NCBI GenBank assembly: GCA_001314865.1
Contig: LJZR01000012.1
Location: forward strand, 62,001-126,000
DNA length: 64,000 nt
Direction of reading: 5' to 3'
DNA from: Phormidesmis priestleyi Ana
GTDB lineage: Bacteria > Cyanobacteriota > Cyanobacteriia > Phormidesmidales > Phormidesmidaceae
Part shown: positions 18,666 to 27,980 of the stretch, one piece after another
How the letters are laid out: each line of letters opens with the position of its first letter
Numbering within the stretch: position 1 is the first letter of the stretch
Notes under the pieces: generated by a model
Databases searched by the model: none
Told to the model about the DNA's origin: nothing
What the model saw: the letters and a program-made list of their open reading frames with translations, nothing else
Made by a program: the position numbers and the translations under genes

Positions 18666-19140
18666 TCACTGCTCCGACGACTTTCCAACAACTTCATGGG
18701 GATGCACAACCGTAATTCCTGGAACTCCAAAAAAATCATTTGGATTCAGCGTTAGGATGTGGCTAATCCCAGAAGTTAGCATTACAGCCACAATGCGAGC
18801 ATCATGAGTCCGTTTACCTTTGATTTGATGATCATTAACAAGAGCGAACCAGCTTGGGAAAATCTGGGAAGTCTCATCTGCTATGGGAAAGCGGCTTAAC
18901 AACTGTTCAATAACACTGTTCAATAACATTGTGCGTTTGCTCAATTGACCATCCCAAACCATTCACACTTACGGGACGAGTGGCGACAACCCACGACTCA
19001 ATCAAAACTTGTGCTGTTAAATAGCACTCGTGACCCTGAAGCAACAAAGTGGCCACAGCTTCAGTTGCTAGATTATGCAGGGCATCAGACGGATTACTAA
19101 ACCGTAGAACAACATTGGTGTCTAGCAAATATTGAACCAT
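18666..19140 (-). pseudogene. VapC-like PIN-domain toxin, frameshifted by a 13-bp tandem duplication
   Basis: Two overlapping fragments make one PIN protein. The first (19140-18907) reads MVQYLLDTNVVLRFSNPSDA to THNVIEQ then stops; the second frame continues LLSRFPIADETSQIFPSWFA to the stop at 18666. At 18902-18927 the 13-mer ACTGTTCAATAAC occurs twice back to back. Deleting one copy joins the frames as THNVIEQLLSRFPIADE and gives a continuous protein of about 153 residues. PIN acidic residues are present on both sides (LLDTNV, LIESWV, THDARIVA, LNPNDFF). The break lies mid-protein, so the toxin is probably inactive. The start overlaps the antitoxin stop by 1 bp (TAATG). Confidence 0.88.
18902..18927. 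repeat. 2 x 13-bp duplication breaking the PIN gene
   Basis: Perfect head-to-tail copies of ACTGTTCAATAAC. Thirteen is not a multiple of three, hence the frameshift. Confidence 0.95.
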
Positions 19141-19382
19141 TAGTCGTAAATATTGCCACGATCAAACGCTTCATCAGATAGGGTAATACTTGCTTTTGGC
19201 AGTTGAGCTACCCATCTACGAAAATCTTCGGCGCGTTCTACCGGCGTTGCCCGCTGCCAAAATGGAATTGACTGCGCTAATTGCTGAGTCTGGGATTTGA
19301 CCGAATTAATAAAGTCAGCGATTCGCCTGAGTTGGCTGTCACTGAGCTTATCAATTTCTTGCTTGAGAGTGTCCCGTAGCAT
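19140..19382 (-). CDS. Antitoxin partner of the broken PIN toxin
   Basis: 80-residue helical protein (MLRDTLKQEIDKLSDSQLRR, ADFINSVKSQTQQL) with an acidic C-terminal segment (ITLSDEAFDRGNIYD) of the sort that wraps a PIN active site. No classic DNA-binding motif stands out. It is placed directly upstream of the PIN gene with a TAATG overlap, the usual order for type II toxin-antitoxin pairs. The frame is intact although the toxin is broken. Role assigned mainly by context. Confidence 0.8.
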   Translation of the reverse strand: MLRDTLKQEIDKLSDSQLRRIADFINSVKSQTQQLAQSIPFWQRATPVERAEDFRRWVAQLPKASITLSDEAFDRGNIYD

Positions 19383-19481
19383 GATCTTAATCCGAACGCT
19401 AAGTATTAAGGTTAACCGATTCTATGCCTCTACTCGCCATAAGTGCAGGGGCGTTGTAAGACAACTCGCTTGAGCCAACCA

Positions 19482-21716
19482 TTAAAACTTTTCTATTAGC
19501 TGCCAAGCTCGCAAAACTTCGGCCACTGACCAGGCTTGGGCATAGGCACCTCGGGGCGCAAAGGGCGCATCGCCGTCAAAAATTTCGCTGATGGTGCCCA
19601 CACAGCCTGCGCTGAGGTGATGGGCAAAAGGCGTCAAAAAAGTACGAGCCAAATCGGGATTTTTGTACACCTTAAGATGGGCTTGAATAAAGGGGCCAAT
19701 GAGCCATGACCATACCGTGCCTTGGTGGTAAGCGCCATCGCGTTTGTAGCGATCGCCCCCATATACCCCCACATAGTCAGCATCGCTTTGCCAGAGCGAT
19801 CGCAACCCATGAGAAGTCAACAACTGCTGAGCACAGGCATCGACAATCGCCTTTTGTCGCTGGGGCGAAAGCGGCGGCGCATAGGCTAGCGAAACAGCAA
19901 AAATTTGATTAGGACGCAGCGCCGTGTCATGGCCATTGGGCCCTTCAATCACGTCGTAGCAATAGCCCACATCTGCCTGCCAAAATTTCTCAAACCCGTC
20001 AAAAACATCTATCGCCCGCTTGGCATATTCATCTTCTGGCTCACCGAGCTGCTCGGCAAAAATGGCCATACACATCAGCGCATTACACCACAGCGCGTTA
20101 ATTTCTACCGGTTTGCCAATTCGGGGCGTCACCACCCAGTCATCTACTTTGGCATCCATCCAGGTCAGCTGTTCGCCCGGTTCGCCCGCATATAGCAACC
20201 CATCGGTCGGATCTAACTGAATGCGGTAGCGAGTGCCGCGAATATGCCAGTCAATCACGGCTTGCAGCGCCGGAAACAATTCTCGCAACAGCGACAGATC
20301 TTGAGTGGTTTCAACATAAGCGCGAATGGCTTCAAAGTACCAAAGAATCGCATCTACCGTGTTGTATCCTGGCGTATCATTGGCTTCCGGAAAGGCGTTG
20401 GGCAGCATTCCCTGATCCAGATACTGAGCAAAGGTGCGTAAAATAGGCCCGGCGATGTCTGCCCGTCCGGTGACGAGCGTGAGGCCCGGAAGCGCAATCA
20501 TTGTGTCACGCCCCCAGTCGCCAAACCACGGATAGCCCGCAATGATGGTTTTGCCGTGGGGCGTTTCGGGCGTGGCGCGACTCACAATAAACTGATCAGC
20601 CGCCAGAACCAACTGTTGGATATAAGGCGGAATAGGCGGTTGGATAGGTTGTGGAATTTTTTCAGGCGATCGCACAGCCGCAGAGATCTCTTTAGCGTCA
20701 TCAGCCGAGTTAGCATCATCAGCCGAGGCCCCGGCAAAGATCCCGCTAGAAATATCTCCAGCAATATCTTCTGAAATATCTCCAGCAATATCTTCCGAGA
20801 CTTCAGCAAAAATATCTTCCGAGACTTCTGTTTGAACTGAAGCGAATCTTTCTAGCAGCGTGTGTTCATACTGTACTCGGGTCGCCAAAGCCGACTGAGC
20901 CGTTAAATTTGGCGTAGGCTGCGTACTGGCGACAACCGTAACTGATCCACCAGGTGCCAGCGTTGTTCTTAGCGTTGCAGCATGAAAATGATCCTCCACA
21001 TGGGCCAGGCCGCGATACTTTTCGGTGGTTAAAAAGTAGTCCTGATACCATTTGTTCACCGGCATGAGCTGCCCTTTATCGGCGAGCAGGTAAAAGGGCG
21101 TGGCCTGATCAAAAGCTTGAACTTTTAGCCCTCTGGGGTGCGATCGCGTTTTAATCTGCCAAGTTTGGCCATCGGTCACACTGCGAGTTACCCCGTGATG
21201 ATCGCGGTAATTTACAATCGCCTTAATGCTAATGCTTAGCGGCCCGCTGGCCCGCAGCAAGCGATAGCGAACATAGGTGGTATTTTCGCCCGGTTCCATC
21301 CAAATGCATTTTTCTAGCAGCGCATCGGCGCAGGCATAGTACCAGGTAGGAATAGAACCCACCAAACAAAAGCTTTCGAGGTTGCGGTAGCCATGCCCTG
21401 TGGTGGTGCCGCCCGTCCAGCGATCGCAGCTCAGCGGATAGTAAGTGCTCTGGTAATGCACCGTTTCATCTAGCTTAGTGAGCAGCAACGTTCTCGCCAG
21501 CGGTGGCTTTAGCGCAGCCACAAGCAACCCGTGATAGCAGCGCGTCAAAATCCCTGAGAGCGTCCCCCCGCCATAGCCGCCAATGCCATTGGTTACCAGC
21601 CATTCACGCCCCGTCGCCTGAAGAACGTCACTACAAATATCTCGCCCAAAATTGACAGTATTTAGACAACGCGAATTCGAGGTGATACCAGACAAATTAA
21701 AGTTCATATACGACAT
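19482..21716 (-). CDS. Amylo-alpha-1,6-glucosidase (glycogen debranching enzyme)
   Basis: 744 residues. The N-terminal glycogen-debranching domain starts around 37 (GREWLVTNGIGGYGGGTLSG, TRCYHGLLVAAL). The C-terminal (alpha/alpha)6 amylo-1,6-glucosidase domain starts near 380 (HGKTIIAGYPWFGDWGRDTM, the family signature) and runs to AYAQAWSVAEVLRAW. It removes alpha-1,6 branches during glycogen breakdown in the cytosol. Between the domains (about 300-355) lies a repeat-rich acidic insert (EVSEDIAGDISEDIAGDISS) encoded by an in-frame minisatellite at about 20738-20835, probably a flexible linker. Divergent from cruF. Confidence 0.92.
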   Translation of the reverse strand: MSYMNFNLSGITSNSRCLNTVNFGRDICSDVLQATGREWLVTNGIGGYGGGTLSGILTRCYHGLLVAALKPPLARTLLLTKLDETVHYQSTYYPLSCDRWTGGTTTGHGYRNLESFCLVGSIPTWYYACADALLEKCIWMEPGENTTYVRYRLLRASGPLSISIKAIVNYRDHHGVTRSVTDGQTWQIKTRSHPRGLKVQAFDQATPFYLLADKGQLMPVNKWYQDYFLTTEKYRGLAHVEDHFHAATLRTTLAPGGSVTVVASTQPTPNLTAQSALATRVQYEHTLLERFASVQTEVSEDIFAEVSEDIAGDISEDIAGDISSGIFAGASADDANSADDAKEISAAVRSPEKIPQPIQPPIPPYIQQLVLAADQFIVSRATPETPHGKTIIAGYPWFGDWGRDTMIALPGLTLVTGRADIAGPILRTFAQYLDQGMLPNAFPEANDTPGYNTVDAILWYFEAIRAYVETTQDLSLLRELFPALQAVIDWHIRGTRYRIQLDPTDGLLYAGEPGEQLTWMDAKVDDWVVTPRIGKPVEINALWCNALMCMAIFAEQLGEPEDEYAKRAIDVFDGFEKFWQADVGYCYDVIEGPNGHDTALRPNQIFAVSLAYAPPLSPQRQKAIVDACAQQLLTSHGLRSLWQSDADYVGVYGGDRYKRDGAYHQGTVWSWLIGPFIQAHLKVYKNPDLARTFLTPFAHHLSAGCVGTISEIFDGDAPFAPRGAYAQAWSVAEVLRAWQLIEKF
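20738..20835. repeat. In-frame imperfect minisatellite in the debranching enzyme gene
   Basis: Repeated GAAATATCTCCAGCAATATC-like units encode alternating (S)EDI(A)GDI motifs in the linker between the two domains. Confidence 0.75.
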
Positions 21717-21959
21717 GTTTTGTGATGTCTTTTTCTATAGCTTTTCTATAGCTTTTGATAGTTAAAGTGCTGTCTGATTCGCTTGCAATCAAAACTCTGC
21801 CATTCTCAGCCTGTCTATATTTTGAGAAGAAACAAATGTTATCTTACCGCCTGGGGCTACTGGCACCCTCGCCCCAGGCTCAGAATGTATTCGGCAAACA
21901 GCTAATTTCAGTGAAACTTGTTATATTACCGGTACAAAAAATTAATTCGTGGGTGAAGT

Positions 21960-22913
21960 ATGAAGGCACTGGCAATAGCGCAGCGCGTCTGTTTTTCGAT
22001 TCACATTGCTTCACTGGTCTTTGGATTGGCGGGGCTTTTGATTGTGCTGCCCAATACGGCATTTATTGCGGGGCTGCCTGAGTTTGGTCAGCGCGCGTTC
22101 CAGTGGTCAATGGCTGGAGGCGGCGCAGTGTATATGATTTCAGGCGCGATCGCCGTCTCTATTTATGCCTATCAAAACCTGGGCGTATGGCGTTGGCTCA
22201 GCTTTATGCTGCCTGCCTTGGGCATATCTACCGGGGCTGAGCTATTAGGCACCAGCACGGGCTTTCCGTTTGGCGAATATCACTACCTCACTGGCCTGGG
22301 CTACAAAATAGCTGGGCTGGTGCCGTTTACGATCCCACTGTCGTGGTTTTATCTGGGCTTGAGTGCGTATCTGCTGGCCTATATGGGTTTGGTCGGCTTA
22401 GGGAAACTGCGGGTGCTAGGTGCGATCGCATTTGGATCGCTACTCCTCACCTCTTGGGACTTTGTGCTCGACCCGGCCATGAGCCAAACAACCATGCCAT
22501 TTTGGGCCTGGGATCAGCCAGGGGCGTTCTTTGGTATGCCCTATCAAAACTTTGCAGGCTGGTTTGGCACGGGCGCGGTATTTATGGCGATCGCAGCATT
22601 CCTATGGAAAATCAAACCCACGAACGATTCAGAGCGATCCTCCGAACTCTCTGCCGACTTACAGCCGGGAGAACAGCCGGGATTACAGCCGGGATTACCA
22701 TTGGGACTGCCGCTCGCAGTTTATTTGAGCAATTTCACGTTTGCGATGGTAATTAGCCTAGATGGCAAAATTTACTTGCCGATTTTATTAGGGCTTTTAC
22801 TGGGCGTTCTACCGGCCATTTTGCTGTATCGCTCGGCAATAGAGGCAGAAGAAAACAGAGAAATGGCTGCCGACTTTGAGCAACTAGCCGTATCGGGACG
22901 AGGCAAAGCCTAG
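21960..22913 (+). CDS. cruF: Carotenoid 1'-hydratase CruF
   Basis: 317-residue integral membrane protein with about eight hydrophobic segments of the CruF/DUF422 family. Matches are GISTGAELLGTSTGFPFGEY HYLTGLGYKI, VPFTIPLSWF and SWDFVLDPAMSQTTMPFWAW. CruF hydrates the psi end of gamma-carotene on the way to myxol and myxol glycosides (myxoxanthophyll). A 4 x 12-bp repeat (22659-22706) gives an in-frame Gln-Pro-Gly-rich loop (LQPGEQPGLQPG) that the family does not need. CruG begins on the next base, the usual cruF-cruG pair. Confidence 0.92.
   Translation: MKALAIAQRVCFSIHIASLVFGLAGLLIVLPNTAFIAGLPEFGQRAFQWSMAGGGAVYMISGAIAVSIYAYQNLGVWRWLSFMLPALGISTGAELLGTSTGFPFGEYHYLTGLGYKIAGLVPFTIPLSWFYLGLSAYLLAYMGLVGLGKLRVLGAIAFGSLLLTSWDFVLDPAMSQTTMPFWAWDQPGAFFGMPYQNFAGWFGTGAVFMAIAAFLWKIKPTNDSERSSELSADLQPGEQPGLQPGLPLGLPLAVYLSNFTFAMVISLDGKIYLPILLGLLLGVLPAILLYRSAIEAEENREMAADFEQLAVSGRGKA
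22659..22706. repeat. 4 x 12-bp in-frame minisatellite in cruF
   Basis: Units TTACAGCCGGGA, GAACAGCCGGGA, TTACAGCCGGGA and TTACCATTGGGA encode a Gln-Pro-Gly-rich loop between membrane segments. Confidence 0.85.
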
Positions 22914-24164
22914 ATGAGTTTTTTAGCAGAGGTCATCGGTGCGGCCTCGCTCATCTGTTTGCTAATTCAGCTACCAGCCACTTTTTTACTGCTGTCACGG
23001 CTGCTGCGAGGCGCCAGACGACTGTCCCCCATTCAGCCCCGACTCACGGCGACGCAGCAGCAGTTTGCGACCGTTAGCGTGGTGGTGCCTACCTTAAATG
23101 AGGCAAATCGGGTTGAGCCCTGCTTGGTCGGCCTGTTGCAGCAAGGCGAAGCGGTGCGCGAAATTGTAGTGGTTGACAGTCGCTCAACCGATGGCACGCA
23201 GGCTAAAGTCGCGGCTTTTGCAGCGAAAGACAACCGCCTGCGACTAGAAACAGACGAAGCGCTCCCAACGGGCTGGGTGGGTCGGCCCTGGGCGCTACAC
23301 ACGGGCTTTTTGCGCAGTGATAAACAAAGCGAGTGGATACTCGGGATAGATGCCGATACGCAGCCTCAGCCTGGGCTAGTGAATAGCCTGCTACAGGAGG
23401 CTCAGGCGCAGGGATATGATATTGTCTCGCTCTCGCCTCGGTTTATCTTAAAGGCGGCGGGTGAGTGGTGGTTGCAGCCTGCGATGCTGATGACGCTGAT
23501 TTATCGGTTTGACTCGGCGGGAGTAAAAACGCCTGGCACCGAGCGGGCAATGGCTAACGGCCAGTGCTTTTTGGCGCGGCGGACGGTCTTAGAAACGCTC
23601 GATGGCTACAGCTGTGCGGCGAGTTCTTTTTGTGATGATGTGACGCTCGTGCGAGAGGCTGCCCGATGCGGCTTCAAGGTGGGCTTTTTGGATGGGGCCG
23701 ATGTGATTAGCGTGCGAATGTATGAGGGCATAGCAGAAACCTGGAGCGGCTGGGGGCGATCGCTCGACCTTAAAGATTCCATTTCGAAAGGGCAACTATG
23801 GAGCGACTTGTGGCTGCTGGTGAGCACTCAAGCGCTGCCGGTTCCTCTACTGTTGGCGGCGTTTGTGCTGTGGCAGCAGCAGGGATGGGTAGGCGTGGGC
23901 TCGCCTATGTTGGGTGGCGCGATCGCGCTAAACAGCCTGCTTTTAGTCATTCGGCTGGGCATGCAGGCTGCTGTTGCTGGTTCTTACGATTGGTCTGAGG
24001 CGATCGCTTCCAAGTCTTCGTTTTTAAAGTCTTTGTTTTTTTGGTTCTCACCGCTTGCCGATCCACTTGCGGTACTCAGAATTTTTCTGTCAGCCTTTCA
24101 GCGCTCCATTCAATGGCGCGGCAAAACCTACCAAAAAACAGCGTCTAAAAATTACGCCCTGTAG
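22914..24164 (+). CDS. cruG: Carotenoid 2'-O-glycosyltransferase CruG
   Basis: 416-residue family 2 glycosyltransferase with an N-terminal membrane anchor and C-terminal hydrophobic segments. The GT-A core shows VSVVVPTLNEANRVEPCL (about 60), VVVDSRSTDGTQ, ILGIDADTQPQPG (DxD metal site, about 145) and FCDDVTLVREAARCGF. CruG attaches the sugar (fucose, rhamnose or similar) to the 2'-hydroxyl of myxol in the membrane. Its ATG directly follows the cruF stop, so the two are co-translated. Confidence 0.92.
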   Translation: MSFLAEVIGAASLICLLIQLPATFLLLSRLLRGARRLSPIQPRLTATQQQFATVSVVVPTLNEANRVEPCLVGLLQQGEAVREIVVVDSRSTDGTQAKVAAFAAKDNRLRLETDEALPTGWVGRPWALHTGFLRSDKQSEWILGIDADTQPQPGLVNSLLQEAQAQGYDIVSLSPRFILKAAGEWWLQPAMLMTLIYRFDSAGVKTPGTERAMANGQCFLARRTVLETLDGYSCAASSFCDDVTLVREAARCGFKVGFLDGADVISVRMYEGIAETWSGWGRSLDLKDSISKGQLWSDLWLLVSTQALPVPLLLAAFVLWQQQGWVGVGSPMLGGAIALNSLLLVIRLGMQAAVAGSYDWSEAIASKSSFLKSLFFWFSPLADPLAVLRIFLSAFQRSIQWRGKTYQKTASKNYAL

Positions 24165-24267
24165 CCCCAATTCCATCCCTTTACAATCACCCGCACATCA
24201 CCCATTAGAGAGTTGATTTTTCAAGCAAAAACGAATAGCGTAGCGAAGTCTTCTATTTCAGCAGTTC

Positions 24268-25215
24268 ATGAAATCATTGACCTTTAACGACGGTAATACT
24301 GTTCCTTCTCTAGGCTTGGGCACCTGGAAATCGCCTAAAGGGGAGGTGCGCAAAGCCGTACGAGAAGCTCTGCGCGTGGGCTATCGGCATATTGACGCTG
24401 CCTGGATATATCAAAATGAAACAGAAGTCGGCGCTGGCATTCAAGACGCAATAGAATCCGGGTTTTTAGCACGCGAAGATTTATTTGTGACCTCTAAGCT
24501 ATGGAATACTTTTCATATGCCTGAAGATGTCGAAAAAGGCTGTCAAGAAACACTTTTAGCGCTTGGGCTTGACTATCTTGATCTGTACCTCATTCATTGG
24601 CCCATCGCCTTTAAGCCTGGAAAAGAACACAACGCACCGAAAGACTTTTGGCCCGTTTCTGAACTCCCGCTTTCTAAAACATTTAACGCAATGCTCAAAC
24701 TACGAGAACAGGGGCTAGTAAAAAGCGTCGGCGTTTCTAACTGCGGTCTTTCAACGCTGAAAACCTTAATTGCCGAAAGCGAGGGTGTACCAGCCATGAA
24801 TCAGGTAGAGCTACATCCTTACAATCCGCAGCCCCAACTGTTGGACTACTGCCATCAGCAAGGCATTGTGGTGACGGCTTATTCGCCACTGGGTTCTAGC
24901 GATCGCCCAGAGAGTATGAAGCAAAAAGACGAGCCGCCCTTGCTAGAAAATGAGACGGTTAAGGCGATCGCCCAACAAGAAGGCATCACCCCCGGCCAGC
25001 TCCTCATCGCTTGGGCGTTAGACCGTAACACCGTCGTTATTCCCAAGTCCACCAATCCTAGCCGCATCGCCGAAAACTTTGCCGCCGCCGCTCACACCCT
25101 TTCTGCCGAAGCACGATCTGCCCTAGATGACATCGGCATTGAGTACCGTTATGTCAGCCCTGATAGCTGGTTAATTCCAGGCGTCACATACGAAGGCGAA
25201 GATTTTTGGGGGTAG
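24268..25215 (+). CDS. Aldo/keto reductase
   Basis: 315-residue (beta/alpha)8 NADPH-dependent oxidoreductase. The catalytic tetrad is visible: D43 and Y48 (HIDAAWIYQNE), K77 (VTSKLWNTFH) and H in LIHWPIAFKPG (near 110). The NADPH signature VIPKSTNPSRIAENF lies near 260. The overall shape is of the AKR alcohol/aldehyde dehydrogenase group, and the physiological substrate is unknown. The 103-bp upstream gap is AT-rich with no operon partner. Confidence 0.93.
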   Translation: MKSLTFNDGNTVPSLGLGTWKSPKGEVRKAVREALRVGYRHIDAAWIYQNETEVGAGIQDAIESGFLAREDLFVTSKLWNTFHMPEDVEKGCQETLLALGLDYLDLYLIHWPIAFKPGKEHNAPKDFWPVSELPLSKTFNAMLKLREQGLVKSVGVSNCGLSTLKTLIAESEGVPAMNQVELHPYNPQPQLLDYCHQQGIVVTAYSPLGSSDRPESMKQKDEPPLLENETVKAIAQQEGITPGQLLIAWALDRNTVVIPKSTNPSRIAENFAAAAHTLSAEARSALDDIGIEYRYVSPDSWLIPGVTYEGEDFWG

Positions 25216-25261
25216 TTTTGAGGTTCTTTCTGAGGTTCTTTCAAAGGGCTTAACTTGCTGT

Positions 25262-25645
25262 CTATTGACTCTTTTGGTCATGGTAGCTAGAGATCCTGTC
25301 GTACACCTCTTTAGGAAAGGTAAGATCCTGATAAACATTGCCTGCATCCGGATCATCAGGATTAGGACAAATTTGAAAGTCTTGATGGCTCTGCCAGTCT
25401 AAAATGCGCTCCCGCGTCGGCGGACTGTAAGCCTTATCCGTCACCTGAGAATAGATAGATCTCGCCTCCTCTTCACTCAAGTCCTTATCTTGTTGCAAAT
25501 GGCTTACAATCTCATCTTCATCAGCAAAGTACTGCGCCACCATCACAAACGTCAGCCGCCCATAGTGACCAATATCTGTTCCCTCTTCTAACGCATCTAA
25601 AATATGCGCCATTGTATTGTTGTTGCGTAGGTCTTCAATCGCCAT
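25262..25645 (-). CDS. Small conserved hypothetical protein
   Basis: 127 residues, acidic and soluble (MAIEDLRNNNTMAHILDALE, GRLTFVMVAQYFADEDEIVS, SEEEARSIYSQV). The Glu/Asp-rich composition and the DIGHYGRLTFVMVA segment recall small cyanobacterial proteins of unknown function often annotated simply as hypothetical. No motif gives a role. It is convergent with the aldo/keto reductase gene and its own promoter faces the MscS gene terminus. Confidence 0.75.
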   Translation of the reverse strand: MAIEDLRNNNTMAHILDALEEGTDIGHYGRLTFVMVAQYFADEDEIVSHLQQDKDLSEEEARSIYSQVTDKAYSPPTRERILDWQSHQDFQICPNPDDPDAGNVYQDLTFPKEVYDRISSYHDQKSQ

Positions 25646-25780
25646 AGTAAAAACAGGGTATAAACAAAGTGTAAATAGGTAACTATGTACTAACTTATGC
25701 TATTGGTCTGCCAGCATTTATGGCTCTATCCAAAGGCAGCTTCTCACGGGTGCTCCATTCTCATGGTGCTTCTAGTGCCC

Positions 25781-27214
25781 TTATACTTCGGTGAGGGTGC
25801 CTTGCTGGTTAGCACTCCCATTTTCAGCGCCGTTTTTAGACTTCATTTCTTCAGGAATATCTTTGAGAAACAGGGTATAAATTTCTGTAGGCATTTCAAT
25901 ATTGTTGGCCTGTAGGGCTTCTTTCACTCGCTGGGCAACCACCGAAGTCGTCGATAAAAAACCCGCCCGGTGAGAATCCACCCAAAATCTCACTTCTAAA
26001 TTCACAGTGCTAGGAGCCAATTCCTGCACCAGTACATCGGGCGGCGGGCTTTGCTGCACATTTTCGAGCTGGCTAATCGCTCGGATAATGACCTGACGCG
26101 CCTCTACAATATCAGCGGCGTAGTCTATCCCAACAATGACAGAACTACGGAGATAGCTCGCGACCGTATTGTTGGTGATGCTGGCCTGAAACACTTCCTG
26201 ATTAGGAATGTAAATCATCCGACCGTCATAAGTGTTAATCGTGGTCGTCCGTAGCTGCACCTGAGAGATGGTGCCTTCGTAGCCATTAATAACCACCTGA
26301 TCGCCAATATGAAAAGGACGAGCCGCGAGTAAAATGACACCTGAAATGTAGTTGCTCAGCACATCTTTGAGGCTAAAACCAATGGCAACACTGGTAAGGC
26401 CGAGTGCGCCCAGCATCGTCGCAAAATCTATCCCCCATACACCCAGCGCAATCACGCTGCCCAAAATCCAAACGCCGCCGTAGCCAAGCCGACCAATCAA
26501 AATTTCACTGCTATGGTCGCCTTCGGTTCGTTGAGCCCAGCTGAAGGCCGCATAGCGAACGATTCGGGCAAATAGCCAAGTCACCAAAATCACAATCAGT
26601 ACGCCAATCAGCGCTGGAATGCTAGTGATAACATTTCTGCCAAACTGGCGAATGGTCGCGTTTAACCGCTGCCCCACATCAATCACCACAGGCGGCTTTT
26701 CTAAGCTTTGGTCAATCCTTTGAGCCCATTCTTCGGCCAGCGTTTCTAGCGGCAGCCCAAAGTCTTGAGCGTCTTGTTCGGTGACGGTTAGCAGCACCCG
26801 ATTATTGGCCTGAATGGTGACAAGGCTGCGCCCGTCCGGAGAAGAGGCGGTGACTTCAACATCGCCATCAGTGCGCTCTAGCAAGCTGGCGATTCTACGC
26901 GTAATAATGGCGGCTCGCTGGCTAGCCGATAGGTCATCAAGGCTGCCCACTTGAAACACAGGCTGCGATCGCACTAGCACATCCGCAAAGTAAACACCGT
27001 CACCAGGTGCTTCAACCGCCTGCTCAAGGGAGGTTTCAGGATTACCTGTCGCTGCGGCACCTTCTACTGCGGCACCTTCCACTGCGGCATCTTGACTCAT
27101 CGCCGGTTCTATAGCGGTGAGGGCAGGCAAGAAAACAACCAAACAAAATATGATGATGCCGGATGCAATCCAACGTTTTTTCAGTTTTCTCATAGGGCGA
27201 CTAAACAAGGACAA
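25781..27214 (-). CDS. MscS-family mechanosensitive channel
   Basis: 477 residues. An N-terminal hydrophobic signal/anchor (WIASGIIIFCLVVFLPALTA) leads to a periplasmic region of about 150 residues and then transmembrane helices (ITSIPALIGVLIVILVTWLF, VWILGSVIALGVWG). The pore helix ATMLGALGLTSVAIGFSLKD has the Gly/Ala pattern of MscS TM3. The beta domain (FHIGDQVVINGYEGTISQVQ, NTYDGRMIYIPNQEVFQASI) and a C-terminal alpha-beta domain follow. It should open under membrane tension after osmotic downshift. A Gly-Ala-Glu repeat near the N-terminus (VEGAAVEGAA) is another short in-frame duplication. Confidence 0.92.
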   Translation of the reverse strand: MSLFSRPMRKLKKRWIASGIIIFCLVVFLPALTAIEPAMSQDAAVEGAAVEGAAATGNPETSLEQAVEAPGDGVYFADVLVRSQPVFQVGSLDDLSASQRAAIITRRIASLLERTDGDVEVTASSPDGRSLVTIQANNRVLLTVTEQDAQDFGLPLETLAEEWAQRIDQSLEKPPVVIDVGQRLNATIRQFGRNVITSIPALIGVLIVILVTWLFARIVRYAAFSWAQRTEGDHSSEILIGRLGYGGVWILGSVIALGVWGIDFATMLGALGLTSVAIGFSLKDVLSNYISGVILLAARPFHIGDQVVINGYEGTISQVQLRTTTINTYDGRMIYIPNQEVFQASITNNTVASYLRSSVIVGIDYAADIVEARQVIIRAISQLENVQQSPPPDVLVQELAPSTVNLEVRFWVDSHRAGFLSTTSVVAQRVKEALQANNIEMPTEIYTLFLKDIPEEMKSKNGAENGSANQQGTLTEV

Positions 27215-27980
27215 AGAAACGCAAAGTGCTAGAGGGGATAAGTCATTGTCTTAAACTATTCTCTAAACAAAATCTTCTGCACCTAGATAGTTTTTGTCCA
27301 TATTTTTGTCCACATCTGAAGATGTGCGTTTGATAAAAATACAGGTGGTAGGTAGTCAGGCTTATTGAATTGGGCACTACCGACATGGGCAATCATGAAT
27401 GTCTTTGACGCTTCAGACTCAAAGATTCAGCTCCAAAGATTCAGACCTAAAGATTCAGCTCCAAAGATTCAGACCCAAAGAACAGTTTTTCAGAGAAACA
27501 ACAACAATACTTTTGTCGAGGCGTATCACCTGTCGAGGCGTATCACCTGTCGAGGCGCATTATCCAGAAACTTGACACCTAAAGCCACGACGCATTTACA
27601 GGACATTGAAATGCATTGATCCGTCATAAAATGCGAACGTCTTAACAAGACAGCATAAAGCTTAAGAAATAGCAATATTTTTGCAACCGTTTGTCTCACG
27701 ATCTCATAGATTTATTTGAAAGGTGGATTACAGTATTACTAAGGGTTCTGATTGCCCAAATTGCCCCAATCTGATTGCCTAAATAAATTTGGACTCGATA
27801 GTTCTAGTCTCAATCAATTTAGTCGGCATGCTAATGCCCTAGCCCTAAAAGAGAGTCTATAATTTAGAACCGCTGTGTTTCTACCGATGAATCAAACAAC
27901 TACCGATATGGCTTCTGGCATAGCGCTGGCCGATTGATATAGCCGATTAATGTAGCCGATTGATATATTTGTGATGGCGT
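27215..27980. other. Long intergenic region with two tandem arrays
   Basis: No credible gene in 766 bp; the one plus-strand ORF here (27365-27619) is largely made from the repeats. Array one is 4 x 14 bp at 27421-27476 (AAAGATTCAGCTCC alternating with AAAGATTCAGACCT). Array two is 2.7 x 17 bp at 27515-27560 (GTCGAGGCGTATCACCT). The region separates the MscS gene from the rca regulatory block and presumably holds both promoters. Confidence 0.7.

Noticed and set aside
27365..27619. 84-codon ORF upstream of the RcaE-like gene
   Set aside because: Its sequence is mostly translation of two tandem arrays; no domain or start signal supports it.
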